A stretch of 20,501 bases of DNA. It comes from an uncultured Collinsella sp. (GTDB lineage Bacteria > Actinomycetota > Coriobacteriia > Coriobacteriales > Coriobacteriaceae). Both the position numbers and the translations under genes were made by a program. The notes beneath the pieces are model-generated. The model saw only the letters and a list, made by a program, of their open reading frames with translations, had not been told where the DNA came from and made no database searches. The stretch spans positions 1 through 20,501 of the forward strand of contig UQIS01000040.1 in NCBI GenBank assembly GCA_900541245.1, read 5' to 3'. The number at the start of each line of letters is the position of its first letter. The first letter of the stretch is position 1. Below, piece after piece: positions 1 to 8,154 of the stretch.

Positions 1-138
1 TCTGTCTTCTTGTGTCGGCTTTGTGTTTCTATCTCTCTATTGTTTGTTTCGATTTTTGGTTTTTTTTAAAACACCAGACCGCCGCGGGGCACCCTCGACC
101 TACCGGGGGTTGCTATGACGTACGTTGGCTGAATTATT

Positions 139-180
139 AGTGTGGGCCCTGCCGTTCGTTCGAACGGCAGGGCCCACACT
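139..180. terminator. 18-bp perfect hairpin, possible bidirectional terminator
   Basis: Arms 139-156 and 163-180 are exact reverse complements (18 bp). The six-base centre CGTTCG can add one or two more pairs. On the plus strand the stem is followed by CATTTTCTATT, a moderate T-rich tail. On the minus strand, the direction of carB, the tail is AATAATTC, which is poor. It could end a plus-strand transcript entering from the left, or act as a backup end for carAB. The stem is very GC-rich and unlikely to be chance. Confidence 0.5.
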
Positions 181-250
181 CATTTTCTATTCAGCCCTAG
201 TCATCGCGCAAAGCCCCTTCGGCAGCACACGGTGCAGCCAAGTCACCGCA

Positions 251-341
251 GGCCGGGGCGGGAGGGGCCGAGTTTCCTCCTGAGCGACTCTGCTTGCAGC
301 CGGAGCGAAAGGGGGAAATCTCGGCCCCTCCCGCCCCGGCC
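251..341. repeat. 22-bp perfect inverted repeat with 47-nt spacer behind carB
   Basis: Left arm 251-272 and right arm 320-341 are exact reverse complements over 22 bp, almost all G/C. Allowing one bulged T, the stem extends inward by about five pairs (TTTCC against GGGGGAAA). The spacer contains a small CTGC-TT-GCAG stem. The right arm starts 11 bases beyond the carB stop codon, so carAB mRNA would end in this structure. No T-run follows on the minus strand, so a classic intrinsic terminator is not shown. A 3'-end stabiliser or a repeat element are alternatives. Confidence 0.6.
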
Positions 342-352
342 GGCCAGGTCAA

Positions 353-3300
353 CTACACCGTGTGCTGCGGCAGGTCCTGCAGGGCGATGACGTCCATGCC
401 CATGTCGTTGGCGCTGCCGTGACCCTGCTGGTCCTCGCGCACCGCCTCGATGGCGCTCACGTACGTGTTGGCCGCAGACATCGCGGTCACGCAGGTCACG
501 CCGCGACGCACCGCCTCGGTGCGCAGCAGATAGCCGTCGCCACGAGAACCCGGGCCATACGGCGTATTGACGATCACCGCAATCTTGCCGTCGGCGATCA
601 GGTCGCCGATGTTGGGACGCTCGCCGTCGTGCGGGCCGCCAATCTTCTCCACGACCTCGCACGTCACGTTGCCTCCACGCAGCACGCGCGCCGTACCCTC
701 GGTGGAGCAGATATCAAAGCCTAGGTAGCGCAGGATACGCGCGACCGAAAGGATATGTCGCTTGTCGCGGTCGCACACGCTGATGAACACCTTGCCGGCG
801 CTCGGGTCGGGCAGCTTGTAGTCGATCGCCAGCTGCGTCTTGGCGTATGCCTCGGGATAGCTCTTGGCGATACCCATGACCTCGCCCGTCGACTTCATCT
901 CGGGCCCCAGGATAACGTCGGCGCCCGGGAAACGGCCCCAGGGCATAACGGCTTCCTTCATGCAGAACCAGTCCAGCTGACGCTCGTCGCTCGGCAGGCC
1001 CAAGCTCGCGATGGAATCGCCTGCCATGATACGCGCCGCGCACTTGGCCAGCGGCACGCCGGTGGCCTTGGAGATGAACGGCACGGTACGGCTGGCACGC
1101 GGGTTGGCCTCGATCACGTAAACGGTCTCGCCCTTAATGGCGTACTGCACGTTAACCAGGCCGCGGACTCCCAGCGCCATCGCGATGCGGCGCGTGGTCT
1201 CGCGAAGCTTTGCCTGCAGGCTCTCGCTAAAGCTGAACGGCGGGATGCAGGTCGCAGAGTCGCCGGAGTGAATACCGGCCTCCTCGATATGCTCCAGAAT
1301 GCCGCCGATGTAGACCTCTTCGCCATCGCACAGGGCGTCGACATCGGACTCGATCGCGCCCTCCAAGAAGCGGTCCAGATACACCGGGTAGTCGGGGCTA
1401 ATGCGCGCGGCCTCGGCCATGTAATCGCGCAGATGCTCGGCATCGTAGGCGATCATCATGCCGCGGCCGCCCAGCACGTAGCTCGGACGCACCAGCAGCG
1501 GGTAGCCGATGTGCGCGGCAACGGCCTCGGCCTCCTCAAACGAGGTGGCCTGGCCCGCCGGCGGGTACATGATGCCCAACTTGTCGAGCAGAGCGGCAAA
1601 GCGCTCGCGGTCCTCGGCAAAGTCGATGGCATCGGGTTTGGTGCCCATGATGTTCACGCCGCTCTCCTCGAGCATGCGCGCCAGCTTAAGCGGGGTCTGG
1701 CCGCCGAGCGTTACCACGACGCCGTCGGGACGCTCAACGTCAATGACGTCCATGACGTCCTCGTAGGTGAGCGGCTCAAAGTACAGGCGGTCGGACGTGT
1801 CGTAGTCGGTCGAAACGGTCTCGGGGTTGCAGTTGACCATGATGGTCTCAAAGCCGCGGGCCGCCAGGGCATAGCTCGCATGCACGCAGCAGTAGTCAAA
1901 CTCGATGCCCTGGCCAATACGGTTGGGTCCGGCACCCAGAATCATCGCCTTGGGCTTATCTGCCGGCGTGGTCTCGTCGGGGGCCACGCACTTTTTGGCG
2001 ACTGGGCTCGTGCGGTAGATGTTCTCGTAGGTCTTGTAGTGGTATTCCGTGGCACTCGAGAACTCGGCCGCGCAGGTGTCGACCGTCTTCATGCTGGGGA
2101 CCACGCCCAGGCCCTTGCGATAGGCGCGCACAAAGCGCTCGTCCGAGCCGGTCAGCGCGGCGATCTCGGCGTCGCTCGTACCGTACTGCTTGAGCAGGCG
2201 CATCGCGTCGGCGTCGATATCCTCCACACGCAGGTCGCGGATGCTCTCCTGGACCCGCACCATATCGTTGATACGGTTGAGGTACCACGGATCGATACCG
2301 CAGATGGCATGGATGCGAGCGATGTCCCAGCCACGGCGCAGGGCCTCGACCACAAAGAAGATGCGGTGCTCGGTCGGGGTTGCCACGGCCTGAGCAAGCT
2401 CGTCGTCGCTCAGCTTATCGGCACCTTCCTTGCCGCCGGCGCAAATGCCCTGGTGGCCGTCCTCCAGCGAGCGCATAGCCTTGCCGAAGGCCTCCTCAAA
2501 GGTGCGGCCGATCGCCATGATCTCGCCCACGGCCTTCATGCGCGTGGTGAGCGTGGGGTCGGTACCCTTGAACTTCTCGAAGGCAAAGCGCGGCACCTTG
2601 ACCACGCAGTAGTCGATCGTGGGCTCAAAGCAGGCGGGCGTAGCCTTGGTGATGTCGTTGACGATCTCGTCGAGCGTGTAGCCCACAGCCAGGCGCGCGG
2701 CGGCCTTGGCGATGGGGAAACCCGTGGCCTTGGAAGCGAGGGCGGACGAGCGGCTCACGCGCGGGTTCATCTCGATGACGATCAGGCGGCCGGTGTTGGG
2801 GTTCACGGCAAACTGCACGTTGGAGCCACCGGTCTCGACGCCGATCTTCTCCAGAATGGCGAGCGAGGCCACGCGCATGCGCTGATACTCAAGGTCGGAG
2901 AGGGTCTGCGCCGGCGCCACGGTGATGGAGTCGCCGGTATGCACGCCCATGGGGTCGAGATTCTCGATGGAGCACACGATGATGCCGTTGCCGGCGTGAT
3001 CACGCATGACCTCCATCTCATACTCTTTCCAGCCCTCGATGGACTCCTCGACCAGCACCTCGTGGGCGGGCGAGAGCTCCAGGCCCTGGCTCACGATGGA
3101 GACGAGCTCCTCGTGAGTATGTGCGATGCCGCCGCCGGCGCCGCCGAGGGTAAAGCTCGGGCGCAGTACGCAGGGATAGCCCACGCGCTCAGCGATAGCC
3201 TCGGCGTCAGCCACGCTGTAGGCATAGCCCGAGCGCGCGACTTCCAGGCCGATCTCGGCCATGGCCTCGTTAAAGAGCTTACGGTCCTCGCCGCGCTCGA

Positions 3301-3667
3301 TGGCGGCCAGGTCGCAGCCGATCATCTCGACGCCGTACTTGTCGAGCGTGCCGTCTTTCGCCAGCTCGACGGCGGCGTTCAGACCGGTCTGGCCGCCCAG
3401 CGTGGGCAGCAGCGCGTCCGGGCGCTCTTTCTTGATCACGCGCTCGATAAACTCGGCGGTGATGGGCTCGACATAGGTGCGGTCGGCAAGACCCGGGTCG
3501 GTCATGATGGTCGCCGGGTTGGAATTGACCAGGATAACCTCGAAGCCATCCTCCTTAAGCACCTTGCAGGCCTGGGCGCCGGAGTAGTCAAACTCGCAGG
3601 CCTGACCAATGACGATGGGGCCCGAACCAATGACGAGGATACGCTTGATGTCAGTACGTTTCGGCAT
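353..3667 (-). CDS. carB: Carbamoyl-phosphate synthase large subunit
   Basis: Makes carbamoyl phosphate from ammonia (supplied by CarA), bicarbonate and two ATP, feeding pyrimidine and arginine synthesis in the cytoplasm. The 1104-residue length is near the usual ~1070. The two homologous halves are visible: each opens with a nucleotide-binding-like motif (VIGSGPIVIGQACEFDYSG near residue 13, ILGAGPNRIGQGIEFDY in the middle), and each has an ATP-grasp segment ending in the EMNPR or EANPR motif. The last ~150 residues (from KVFISVCDRDK) form the MGS-like allosteric domain. I chose the ATG at 3667 because it starts MPKRTDIKRI and has GAGGAG seven bases upstream. The frame is open further upstream but only through the carA coding region. 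The carA stop codon ends one base before this ATG, so the two are almost certainly co-transcribed and translationally coupled. Confidence 0.97.
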   Translation of the reverse strand: MPKRTDIKRILVIGSGPIVIGQACEFDYSGAQACKVLKEDGFEVILVNSNPATIMTDPGLADRTYVEPITAEFIERVIKKERPDALLPTLGGQTGLNAAVELAKDGTLDKYGVEMIGCDLAAIERGEDRKLFNEAMAEIGLEVARSGYAYSVADAEAIAERVGYPCVLRPSFTLGGAGGGIAHTHEELVSIVSQGLELSPAHEVLVEESIEGWKEYEMEVMRDHAGNGIIVCSIENLDPMGVHTGDSITVAPAQTLSDLEYQRMRVASLAILEKIGVETGGSNVQFAVNPNTGRLIVIEMNPRVSRSSALASKATGFPIAKAAARLAVGYTLDEIVNDITKATPACFEPTIDYCVVKVPRFAFEKFKGTDPTLTTRMKAVGEIMAIGRTFEEAFGKAMRSLEDGHQGICAGGKEGADKLSDDELAQAVATPTEHRIFFVVEALRRGWDIARIHAICGIDPWYLNRINDMVRVQESIRDLRVEDIDADAMRLLKQYGTSDAEIAALTGSDERFVRAYRKGLGVVPSMKTVDTCAAEFSSATEYHYKTYENIYRTSPVAKKCVAPDETTPADKPKAMILGAGPNRIGQGIEFDYCCVHASYALAARGFETIMVNCNPETVSTDYDTSDRLYFEPLTYEDVMDVIDVERPDGVVVTLGGQTPLKLARMLEESGVNIMGTKPDAIDFAEDRERFAALLDKLGIMYPPAGQATSFEEAEAVAAHIGYPLLVRPSYVLGGRGMMIAYDAEHLRDYMAEAARISPDYPVYLDRFLEGAIESDVDALCDGEEVYIGGILEHIEEAGIHSGDSATCIPPFSFSESLQAKLRETTRRIAMALGVRGLVNVQYAIKGETVYVIEANPRASRTVPFISKATGVPLAKCAARIMAGDSIASLGLPSDERQLDWFCMKEAVMPWGRFPGADVILGPEMKSTGEVMGIAKSYPEAYAKTQLAIDYKLPDPSAGKVFISVCDRDKRHILSVARILRYLGFDICSTEGTARVLRGGNVTCEVVEKIGGPHDGERPNIGDLIADGKIAVIVNTPYGPGSRGDGYLLRTEAVRRGVTCVTAMSAANTYVSAIEAVREDQQGHGSANDMGMDVIALQDLPQHTV

Positions 3668-3668
3668 G

Positions 3669-5108
3669 TTAGTTCTCCTCGGTCTCGGTCGCGGCGGTCT
3701 CGGCGAAATTCCAGCCAGCCAGGCGGTCCTTCGCGGTGTCGATGTCCAGGTAGTTCTCCTCGCCGTCCATGAGTCGCGTAAAGGCGGTAAAGAGATAGTG
3801 GGCATCGGTGGGGCCAGGCGAGGCCTCGGGGTGGTACTGGACCGAGAAGCACGGGGCGTCGAGCAGCTGGATGCCCTCAGCGGTGCCGTCGTTGAGGTTC
3901 ACATGTGTTAGGCGAATACGGCCAAAGCGCTCGTTCATCACGACCGGCGCGATTCCGCGGCGCACCCAGACGCGCAGATCTCCATCGGCCGCATGCTCGG
4001 TCTCGCCGCCGGAAAGCTCGGGGACAAGCTTGCCCAAGCTGGGGAACAGCAGGCCAAAGCCATGGTTTTGCGCGGTGATCTCCACGCGACGGCTTACCAG
4101 GTTCATGACCGGCTGGTTGCCACCGCGGTGACCGAACTTAAGCTTTTCCATCTGGGCGCCGCAGGCCAAGCTGATCATCTGGTGACCAAGACAAATACCA
4201 AAGACCGGCACCTTGCCGATCAGCTGCTGCACCTGCTCGTAGGTCTCCACCACGGCGTCGGGGTCGCCGGGGCCGTTGGACAAAAAGACGCCATCGGGAT
4301 TCATGTCGAGCACCTCACTCGCGGGCGTATCCCACGGCACGACGGTAAGGTCGCAGCCGGCGCGAACCAGCCCCTCCAGAATGCCGCGCTTCACACCGCA
4401 GTCGTAGGCGACCACTTTGTGTCGGGCAGGAGCGGCAGGGGCAAGCGCAAAGTCATGCGGGGCGGGCAGGTCGGCAGCTGCAAACTCGTGAGGCGCGGGG
4501 CAACTCACGGTCTTGACCAGATTCTCGCCTACCAGCGTGGGCGCTGCGGCCAGACGCTCGGCAAGCTCGTCGACGTCGAAGATCTCGGTCGAGATAATGC
4601 CCATCTTGGAACCATTGTCGCGCAGATGGCGCACCAGAGCGCGGGTGTCGACACCCTCGATAGCAACGATGCCGTGTGCGCGCAGGTACTCCGGCACGCT
4701 GACGGCCGAGCGCCAGTTAGAAGGCGTGGCGCACATGTCGCGAACGATCATGCCGCGCATGGCCGGAGCGCTCGCAGAGCGCACGGCGTCGCCGGGGAAG
4801 GCCGACTGGACGTCGGTCTCGTCGATACCGTAGTTGCCGATCTGCGGATAGGTCATGGTTACGATTTGGCCGGCATAACTCGGGTCGGTCATGACCTCAA
4901 AGTAGCCCTCGAGCGAGGTGTTGAAGCAGACTTCGCCGGTCGCGGTGCCCTCGGCGCCGCATGCACGTCCATAAAAAATGGTCCCATCCTCAAGATACAG
5001 GATGCAGGGACCACAGGTGCCCTTGCTGGTTTTGGCCAGCATACGCTGGCAAAGCTCGCTGGGCGCGAAGGTGCGGGCGGCAGCGCCCGCGGTATGGTTG
5101 TTCGCCAT
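3669..5108 (-). CDS. carA: Carbamoyl-phosphate synthase small subunit (glutaminase)
   Basis: Hydrolyses glutamine and channels ammonia to CarB. The class I glutamine amidotransferase domain is complete: nucleophile Cys306 in GICLGHQ, and His426 and Glu428 in YHPEASPGP. The N-terminal CPSase domain contains FNTSLEGYFEVMTDPSYAGQ. The ATG at 5108 (MANNHTAG) is preceded by GGAAGGAG with good spacing; an upstream in-frame ATG at 5129 lacks such a site. At 479 residues it is about 100 longer than the E. coli type (382). The excess is an N-terminal extension of ~35 residues, an insertion of roughly 35 residues just after the ITAQNHGF motif (about 352-397), and a ~25-residue acidic C-terminal tail. 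The catalytic residues are unaffected. Confidence 0.96.
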   Translation of the reverse strand: MANNHTAGAAARTFAPSELCQRMLAKTSKGTCGPCILYLEDGTIFYGRACGAEGTATGEVCFNTSLEGYFEVMTDPSYAGQIVTMTYPQIGNYGIDETDVQSAFPGDAVRSASAPAMRGMIVRDMCATPSNWRSAVSVPEYLRAHGIVAIEGVDTRALVRHLRDNGSKMGIISTEIFDVDELAERLAAAPTLVGENLVKTVSCPAPHEFAAADLPAPHDFALAPAAPARHKVVAYDCGVKRGILEGLVRAGCDLTVVPWDTPASEVLDMNPDGVFLSNGPGDPDAVVETYEQVQQLIGKVPVFGICLGHQMISLACGAQMEKLKFGHRGGNQPVMNLVSRRVEITAQNHGFGLLFPSLGKLVPELSGGETEHAADGDLRVWVRRGIAPVVMNERFGRIRLTHVNLNDGTAEGIQLLDAPCFSVQYHPEASPGPTDAHYLFTAFTRLMDGEENYLDIDTAKDRLAGWNFAETAATETEEN

Positions 5109-5268
5109 AATTCTCCTTCCCGGTCTCACAGGACCGGCTTAAAGGTGTGTAGTTAGGCCTCGCGGTATTGTAACCGCAAGCATGCCTCATGGCGTTAATT
5201 TCATCGAAATGTTTACGAAATGATAATTATGACTTTCTATGCATAATGATTTCTCTGGGACGGGGATT
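5109..5268 (-). promoter_or_regulatory. carAB upstream region, probable promoter zone
   Basis: This 160-base gap separates carA from the terminator of the preceding operon, so carAB must have its own promoter here. Positions 5195-5255 are markedly AT-rich for this genome. They contain a directly repeated CGAAATG (5205-5211 and 5216-5222, one helical turn apart) that could be a regulator site. Nearer the gene, GCGGT (5162-5166) and ACCGC (5173-5177) can form a small stem. I could not pick a -35/-10 pair with confidence. The AAGGAG ribosome site lies just before the ATG. Confidence 0.4.
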
Positions 5269-5308
5269 AAAAAATCATCCCGCGAGGCTTGTGGCTCACG
5301 CGGGATGA
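5269..5308 (-). terminator. Intrinsic terminator ending the dnaB-to-5316 gene block
   Basis: Arms TCATCCCGCG (5275-5284) and CGCGGGATGA (5299-5308) are exact reverse complements. On the minus strand they are followed directly by six T (5269-5274). The hairpin starts 8 bases after the stop codon of the membrane-protein gene. It is a textbook Rho-independent terminator and separates that block from carAB. Confidence 0.92.
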
Positions 5309-5315
5309 TGACGTC

Positions 5316-6281
5316 TTACTTTCTCTTGTCCTGCTCCAGCAAATCGGACGGTGAGCGATCGGGCTTGCCGCCGCGGAAAATCTCGCGGCCATGCAGACGA
5401 TGCTCCAGGTCACGTTCGGCCTTTTCCTCGTCAATCTTGGTCTGGCTAACCACCGGGTCCTCAATCAACGACGACACCGAGTTCACCTGCTTCTGAATGC
5501 GCTCGGCGATGGTGTCATCCATACTCACGATGCGCATCTTCCAGTCGATACTCGTGGCGTTGGATGAGCTCTTGGTCCACACGAACGTCAAAATGGCGCT
5601 CTGGTGGCCCCGCGCGGGGAACATGCCAAAGAAGGAATCGTGCTGAATGTTGCTATCCTCGTCGATATAGGCGTGAACGTTATACAACACGCGGTCGATC
5701 TTATCGTTGAGCAGCGCGTTGGTCGCAAGCGCCGCGGCCTGGATCTGCCCGTTGGACAGCAGCTCGAGCTCGTTGGCAGACGATGTGTCCAACACCGTCA
5801 CCTCGACCGTGCCCGTACGCTCATCGGCTTCATCGACGGTAAAGTCGAGCGGGAACTGCGTAAAGCCGTTGCCCCACTCAAGGCCGCCCTTCAGCGCCGT
5901 CGAAACGGTATCGACCGAAACGCTCTCGGACAGGTTGGCAGTGTTCAGACGACGCATCACGCCGTAGCCAATCTGCATGCCCACGATCAGCACCAAAATA
6001 CCGATAACCACGGCCATCGCGGTCTTCGTAATGGTATGACTCACCTGCGAACCCGAAGGATCGTCCTCGGACAGCGGGTCGATATGTTTTGCCTGGCTCG
6101 CGCGGTCCTCGCTGCGCAGCTGCGCTAGCGCAGCTTTGTCACCGCGCTTGGCCGCAGCCTCCTTCTCACGCATGCGCTCGGTTCGCTTTTTGGCAAGCGT
6201 GGGATCCAAGACACCGGATGCATCGATTTCGGAGAATAACTCCGTCACTTCTTCCGGAGTCAAAGGGTTCTTGTCAGCCAT
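5316..6281 (-). CDS. Single-pass membrane protein of unknown function
   Basis: I do not recognise this 321-residue protein. Residues 1-80 are charged and look cytoplasmic, with a Lys/Glu/Ala-rich helical stretch (KKRTERMREKEAAAKRGDK). One strong membrane segment lies at about 87-108 (AMAVVIGILVLIVGMQIGYG). The remaining ~210 residues would be outside the cell. They contain mixed alpha/beta sequence with a long Ala-rich helix (QAAALATNALLNDKID) and end in a very charged tail. There is no signal peptidase site, lipobox or sorting motif. The ATG at 6281 has AGGAAG upstream. It begins 19 bases after the stop of the ABC transporter gene and is followed by the block's terminator, so it is the last gene of that transcript and may work with the transporter. 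Confidence 0.8.
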   Translation of the reverse strand: MADKNPLTPEEVTELFSEIDASGVLDPTLAKKRTERMREKEAAAKRGDKAALAQLRSEDRASQAKHIDPLSEDDPSGSQVSHTITKTAMAVVIGILVLIVGMQIGYGVMRRLNTANLSESVSVDTVSTALKGGLEWGNGFTQFPLDFTVDEADERTGTVEVTVLDTSSANELELLSNGQIQAAALATNALLNDKIDRVLYNVHAYIDEDSNIQHDSFFGMFPARGHQSAILTFVWTKSSSNATSIDWKMRIVSMDDTIAERIQKQVNSVSSLIEDPVVSQTKIDEEKAERDLEHRLHGREIFRGGKPDRSPSDLLEQDKRK

Positions 6282-6300
6282 AAACTTCCTGTCATATCAA

Positions 6301-8073
6301 TCAGTCGAGCTCATGCGCACGCGCACCTTCGAACTGCATTCGATAGTAACGGGCATAAGTGCCGCCACGGGCGAGAAGCTCCTCGTGCGTGCCACGTTCC
6401 ACAACGCGACCATGCTCAACGGTCGCAATCTCATCGGCATGCTTAATGGTCGAAAGACGGTGGGCGATGATAATCGTGGTGCGGCCGCGTGCCAGCTCTT
6501 CGAGCGACTCCTGGACCGCCTCCTCGCTCTCGTTATCCAAAGCACTCGTCGCCTCGTCCAAGATCAAGATTTTGGGATTCTTGAGAAACACGCGCGCGAT
6601 GGCAATGCGCTGCTTCTGTCCGCCCGAAAGACGGCTGCCGCGCTCGCCCGCCACCGTGTCGTAGCCCTGTGGAAGCGACTCGATAAAGGAATCGATGTTG
6701 GCGCGACGGGCGGCCTCGGCGATCTCTTCCGCTGTAGCGCCCGGCTTGCCGTAGGCGATGTTCTCGCCAATCGTACCGTCAAACAGATAGACATCCTGCT
6801 GCACCAGGCCGATGGCACGGCGCAGGCTCTGCTGCGTCACATCGCGCACGTCTTGGCCGTCGATGCTAATGGATCCGGCAGCCACGTCATAAAAGCGCGG
6901 CAGCAGCGAACAGGTCGTGGACTTGCCACCGCCCGAAGGGCCAACCAAAGCGATGGTCTGCCCGGGCTTGATGGACAGGTCCATATGGTCGATAACGGGA
7001 CGCTCGTCGGCATCGCCCTCGCCCAGCTCGACATCCTCATAGTTAAAGCACACGTCGTGATACTCCACGGCGCCGGCAGTCACCTGCAGATCCGTAGCGC
7101 CCGGCTTGTCCTGGATATCCGGCGCGGTCGAGAGCACCTCGTCCATACGCTTAAAGCCGGCGATAGCCTTCTGATACGTTTCGGCCGAATTGACGAGTGT
7201 CTCAAGCGGCGTGCAGAACAGCGAAATGTAGAGCGCGAAGGTTGCCATATCGACCGCCTGCAGCTGGCCTTGGGCGACCAGCCAGCCGCCCAGCAACACC
7301 ACGATCACATAGAGCACACCCGAGAGCAGGCCATACGTCGCGGTATAGACGCCCATGGCGTGGTACATGTTCTCCTTGGACGAAAGGTAGCGATTGTTGG
7401 AGGCGCGGAACTTGAAGCGTTCGGTCTCCTCATTGGCAAAGCTCTTGACCACGCGCATGCCCGCCAGCGAATCCTGCAGCTGCGCATTGATGCCGCTGAT
7501 TTTTTTGCGGTTGTCGCTAAAGACCTCGCGCATGCGCATGTTCTGCCAAAACATGATGACCGCAAACGCCGCCGTCACCACGGCCATGGCAAGCGCCAGC
7601 ACCGGGGCGATGGTAAAGAGAATCACAAACGAGCCGATAATCTCGATGCCGCAGATGATGATCCACTCGGGCACGTGGTGCGCCGCCTCGCAGATATCGA
7701 ACAGGTCGTTGACCACGCGGCTCATCATGTCGCCCGAGCTGTTGCGGTCGAAGTACGCAAAGCTAAAGCGCTCATACTGGTCGAACAGGTCCTCGCGCAT
7801 CTTGGACTCCATACGCGCGCCCATCACGTGACCCCAATAGCTCACAAAGTAGCGGCAGGCGCAGCGGACGGCATACATCAGAACCAAGCCCACCGCGATC
7901 ATGCCGAGCGCCTGCATAATGGCAGTCTGACCCTGAGTAAACAGCCCACCGGTCAAATTGCGCAGGATAATGGGGAACGCCAGGTCAATGGCGGCAAGCA
8001 CCAGAGCACAAACAGTATCAGCAACAAAAAGCCCCATCTGGGGCTCGTAGTAAGACAAAAACCTTCTAAACAT
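6301..8073 (-). CDS. ABC exporter half-transporter (fused TM and ATPase domains)
   Basis: A 590-residue type IV (exporter-fold) ABC half-transporter. The N-terminal half (1-310) carries about six membrane segments, including VCALVLAAIDLAFPIIL and GLLSGVLYVIVVLLGGWLV. The C-terminal half is a full ATPase: Walker A GPSGGGKST (378-386), Q-loop VQQD (424-427), signature LSGGQ (482-486), Walker B ILILDE (502-507), D-loop SALD, and H-loop His538 in IIAHRLST. All catalytic residues are present. It probably works as a homodimer or with a partner encoded elsewhere; no second half-transporter lies beside it. The substrate (lipid, drug or peptide) cannot be told from sequence. The ATG at 8073 has GAGGAC upstream. 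Its neighbours are the NUDIX gene before it and a one-TM protein after it. Confidence 0.93.
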   Translation of the reverse strand: MFRRFLSYYEPQMGLFVADTVCALVLAAIDLAFPIILRNLTGGLFTQGQTAIMQALGMIAVGLVLMYAVRCACRYFVSYWGHVMGARMESKMREDLFDQYERFSFAYFDRNSSGDMMSRVVNDLFDICEAAHHVPEWIIICGIEIIGSFVILFTIAPVLALAMAVVTAAFAVIMFWQNMRMREVFSDNRKKISGINAQLQDSLAGMRVVKSFANEETERFKFRASNNRYLSSKENMYHAMGVYTATYGLLSGVLYVIVVLLGGWLVAQGQLQAVDMATFALYISLFCTPLETLVNSAETYQKAIAGFKRMDEVLSTAPDIQDKPGATDLQVTAGAVEYHDVCFNYEDVELGEGDADERPVIDHMDLSIKPGQTIALVGPSGGGKSTTCSLLPRFYDVAAGSISIDGQDVRDVTQQSLRRAIGLVQQDVYLFDGTIGENIAYGKPGATAEEIAEAARRANIDSFIESLPQGYDTVAGERGSRLSGGQKQRIAIARVFLKNPKILILDEATSALDNESEEAVQESLEELARGRTTIIIAHRLSTIKHADEIATVEHGRVVERGTHEELLARGGTYARYYRMQFEGARAHELD

Positions 8074-8104
8074 GCAGTCCTCGGAGATAAAACAACAACG
8101 TAAA

Positions 8105-8143
8105 ACCCTGGGACAAAATAATCAGTGGTGTTTGTCCCAGGGT
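8105..8143 (-). terminator. 13-bp hairpin between the NUDIX and ABC genes
   Basis: Arms ACCCTGGGACAAA (8105-8117) and its exact reverse complement (8131-8143) enclose a 13-base loop, starting 11 bases after the NUDIX stop codon. On the minus strand the stem is followed by TTTTACGTTGTTGTTTTA, an interrupted T-rich tail. It could be a partial terminator that lowers transcription of the ABC exporter relative to the upstream genes, or a processing or stability element. Confidence 0.6.
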
Positions 8144-8154
8144 CGCCCTCGCTT

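Larger units (their letters stand above)
1..352. other. Non-coding region downstream of carB
   Basis: I see no convincing gene here. Positions 1-69 are strongly T-rich on the plus strand and end in a run of T followed by AAAA. Positions 70-138 are GC-rich with no recognised motif. Two strong inverted repeats follow (139-180 and 251-341, listed separately). Short open frames that cross the second repeat are reverse-strand shadows of the GC-rich arms and of carB. The promoter or gene on the far left, if any, lies outside the window. Confidence 0.6.

Noticed and set aside
755..3772. 1005-residue plus-strand open frame opposite carB
   Set aside because: It lies antisense to a certain gene, has His/Gly/Arg-rich shadow composition and no domain; long antisense frames are expected in high-GC coding sequence.
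6136..8103. 655-residue plus-strand open frame opposite the ABC exporter
   Set aside because: It mirrors the exporter gene, has no recognisable motif and no ribosome site.
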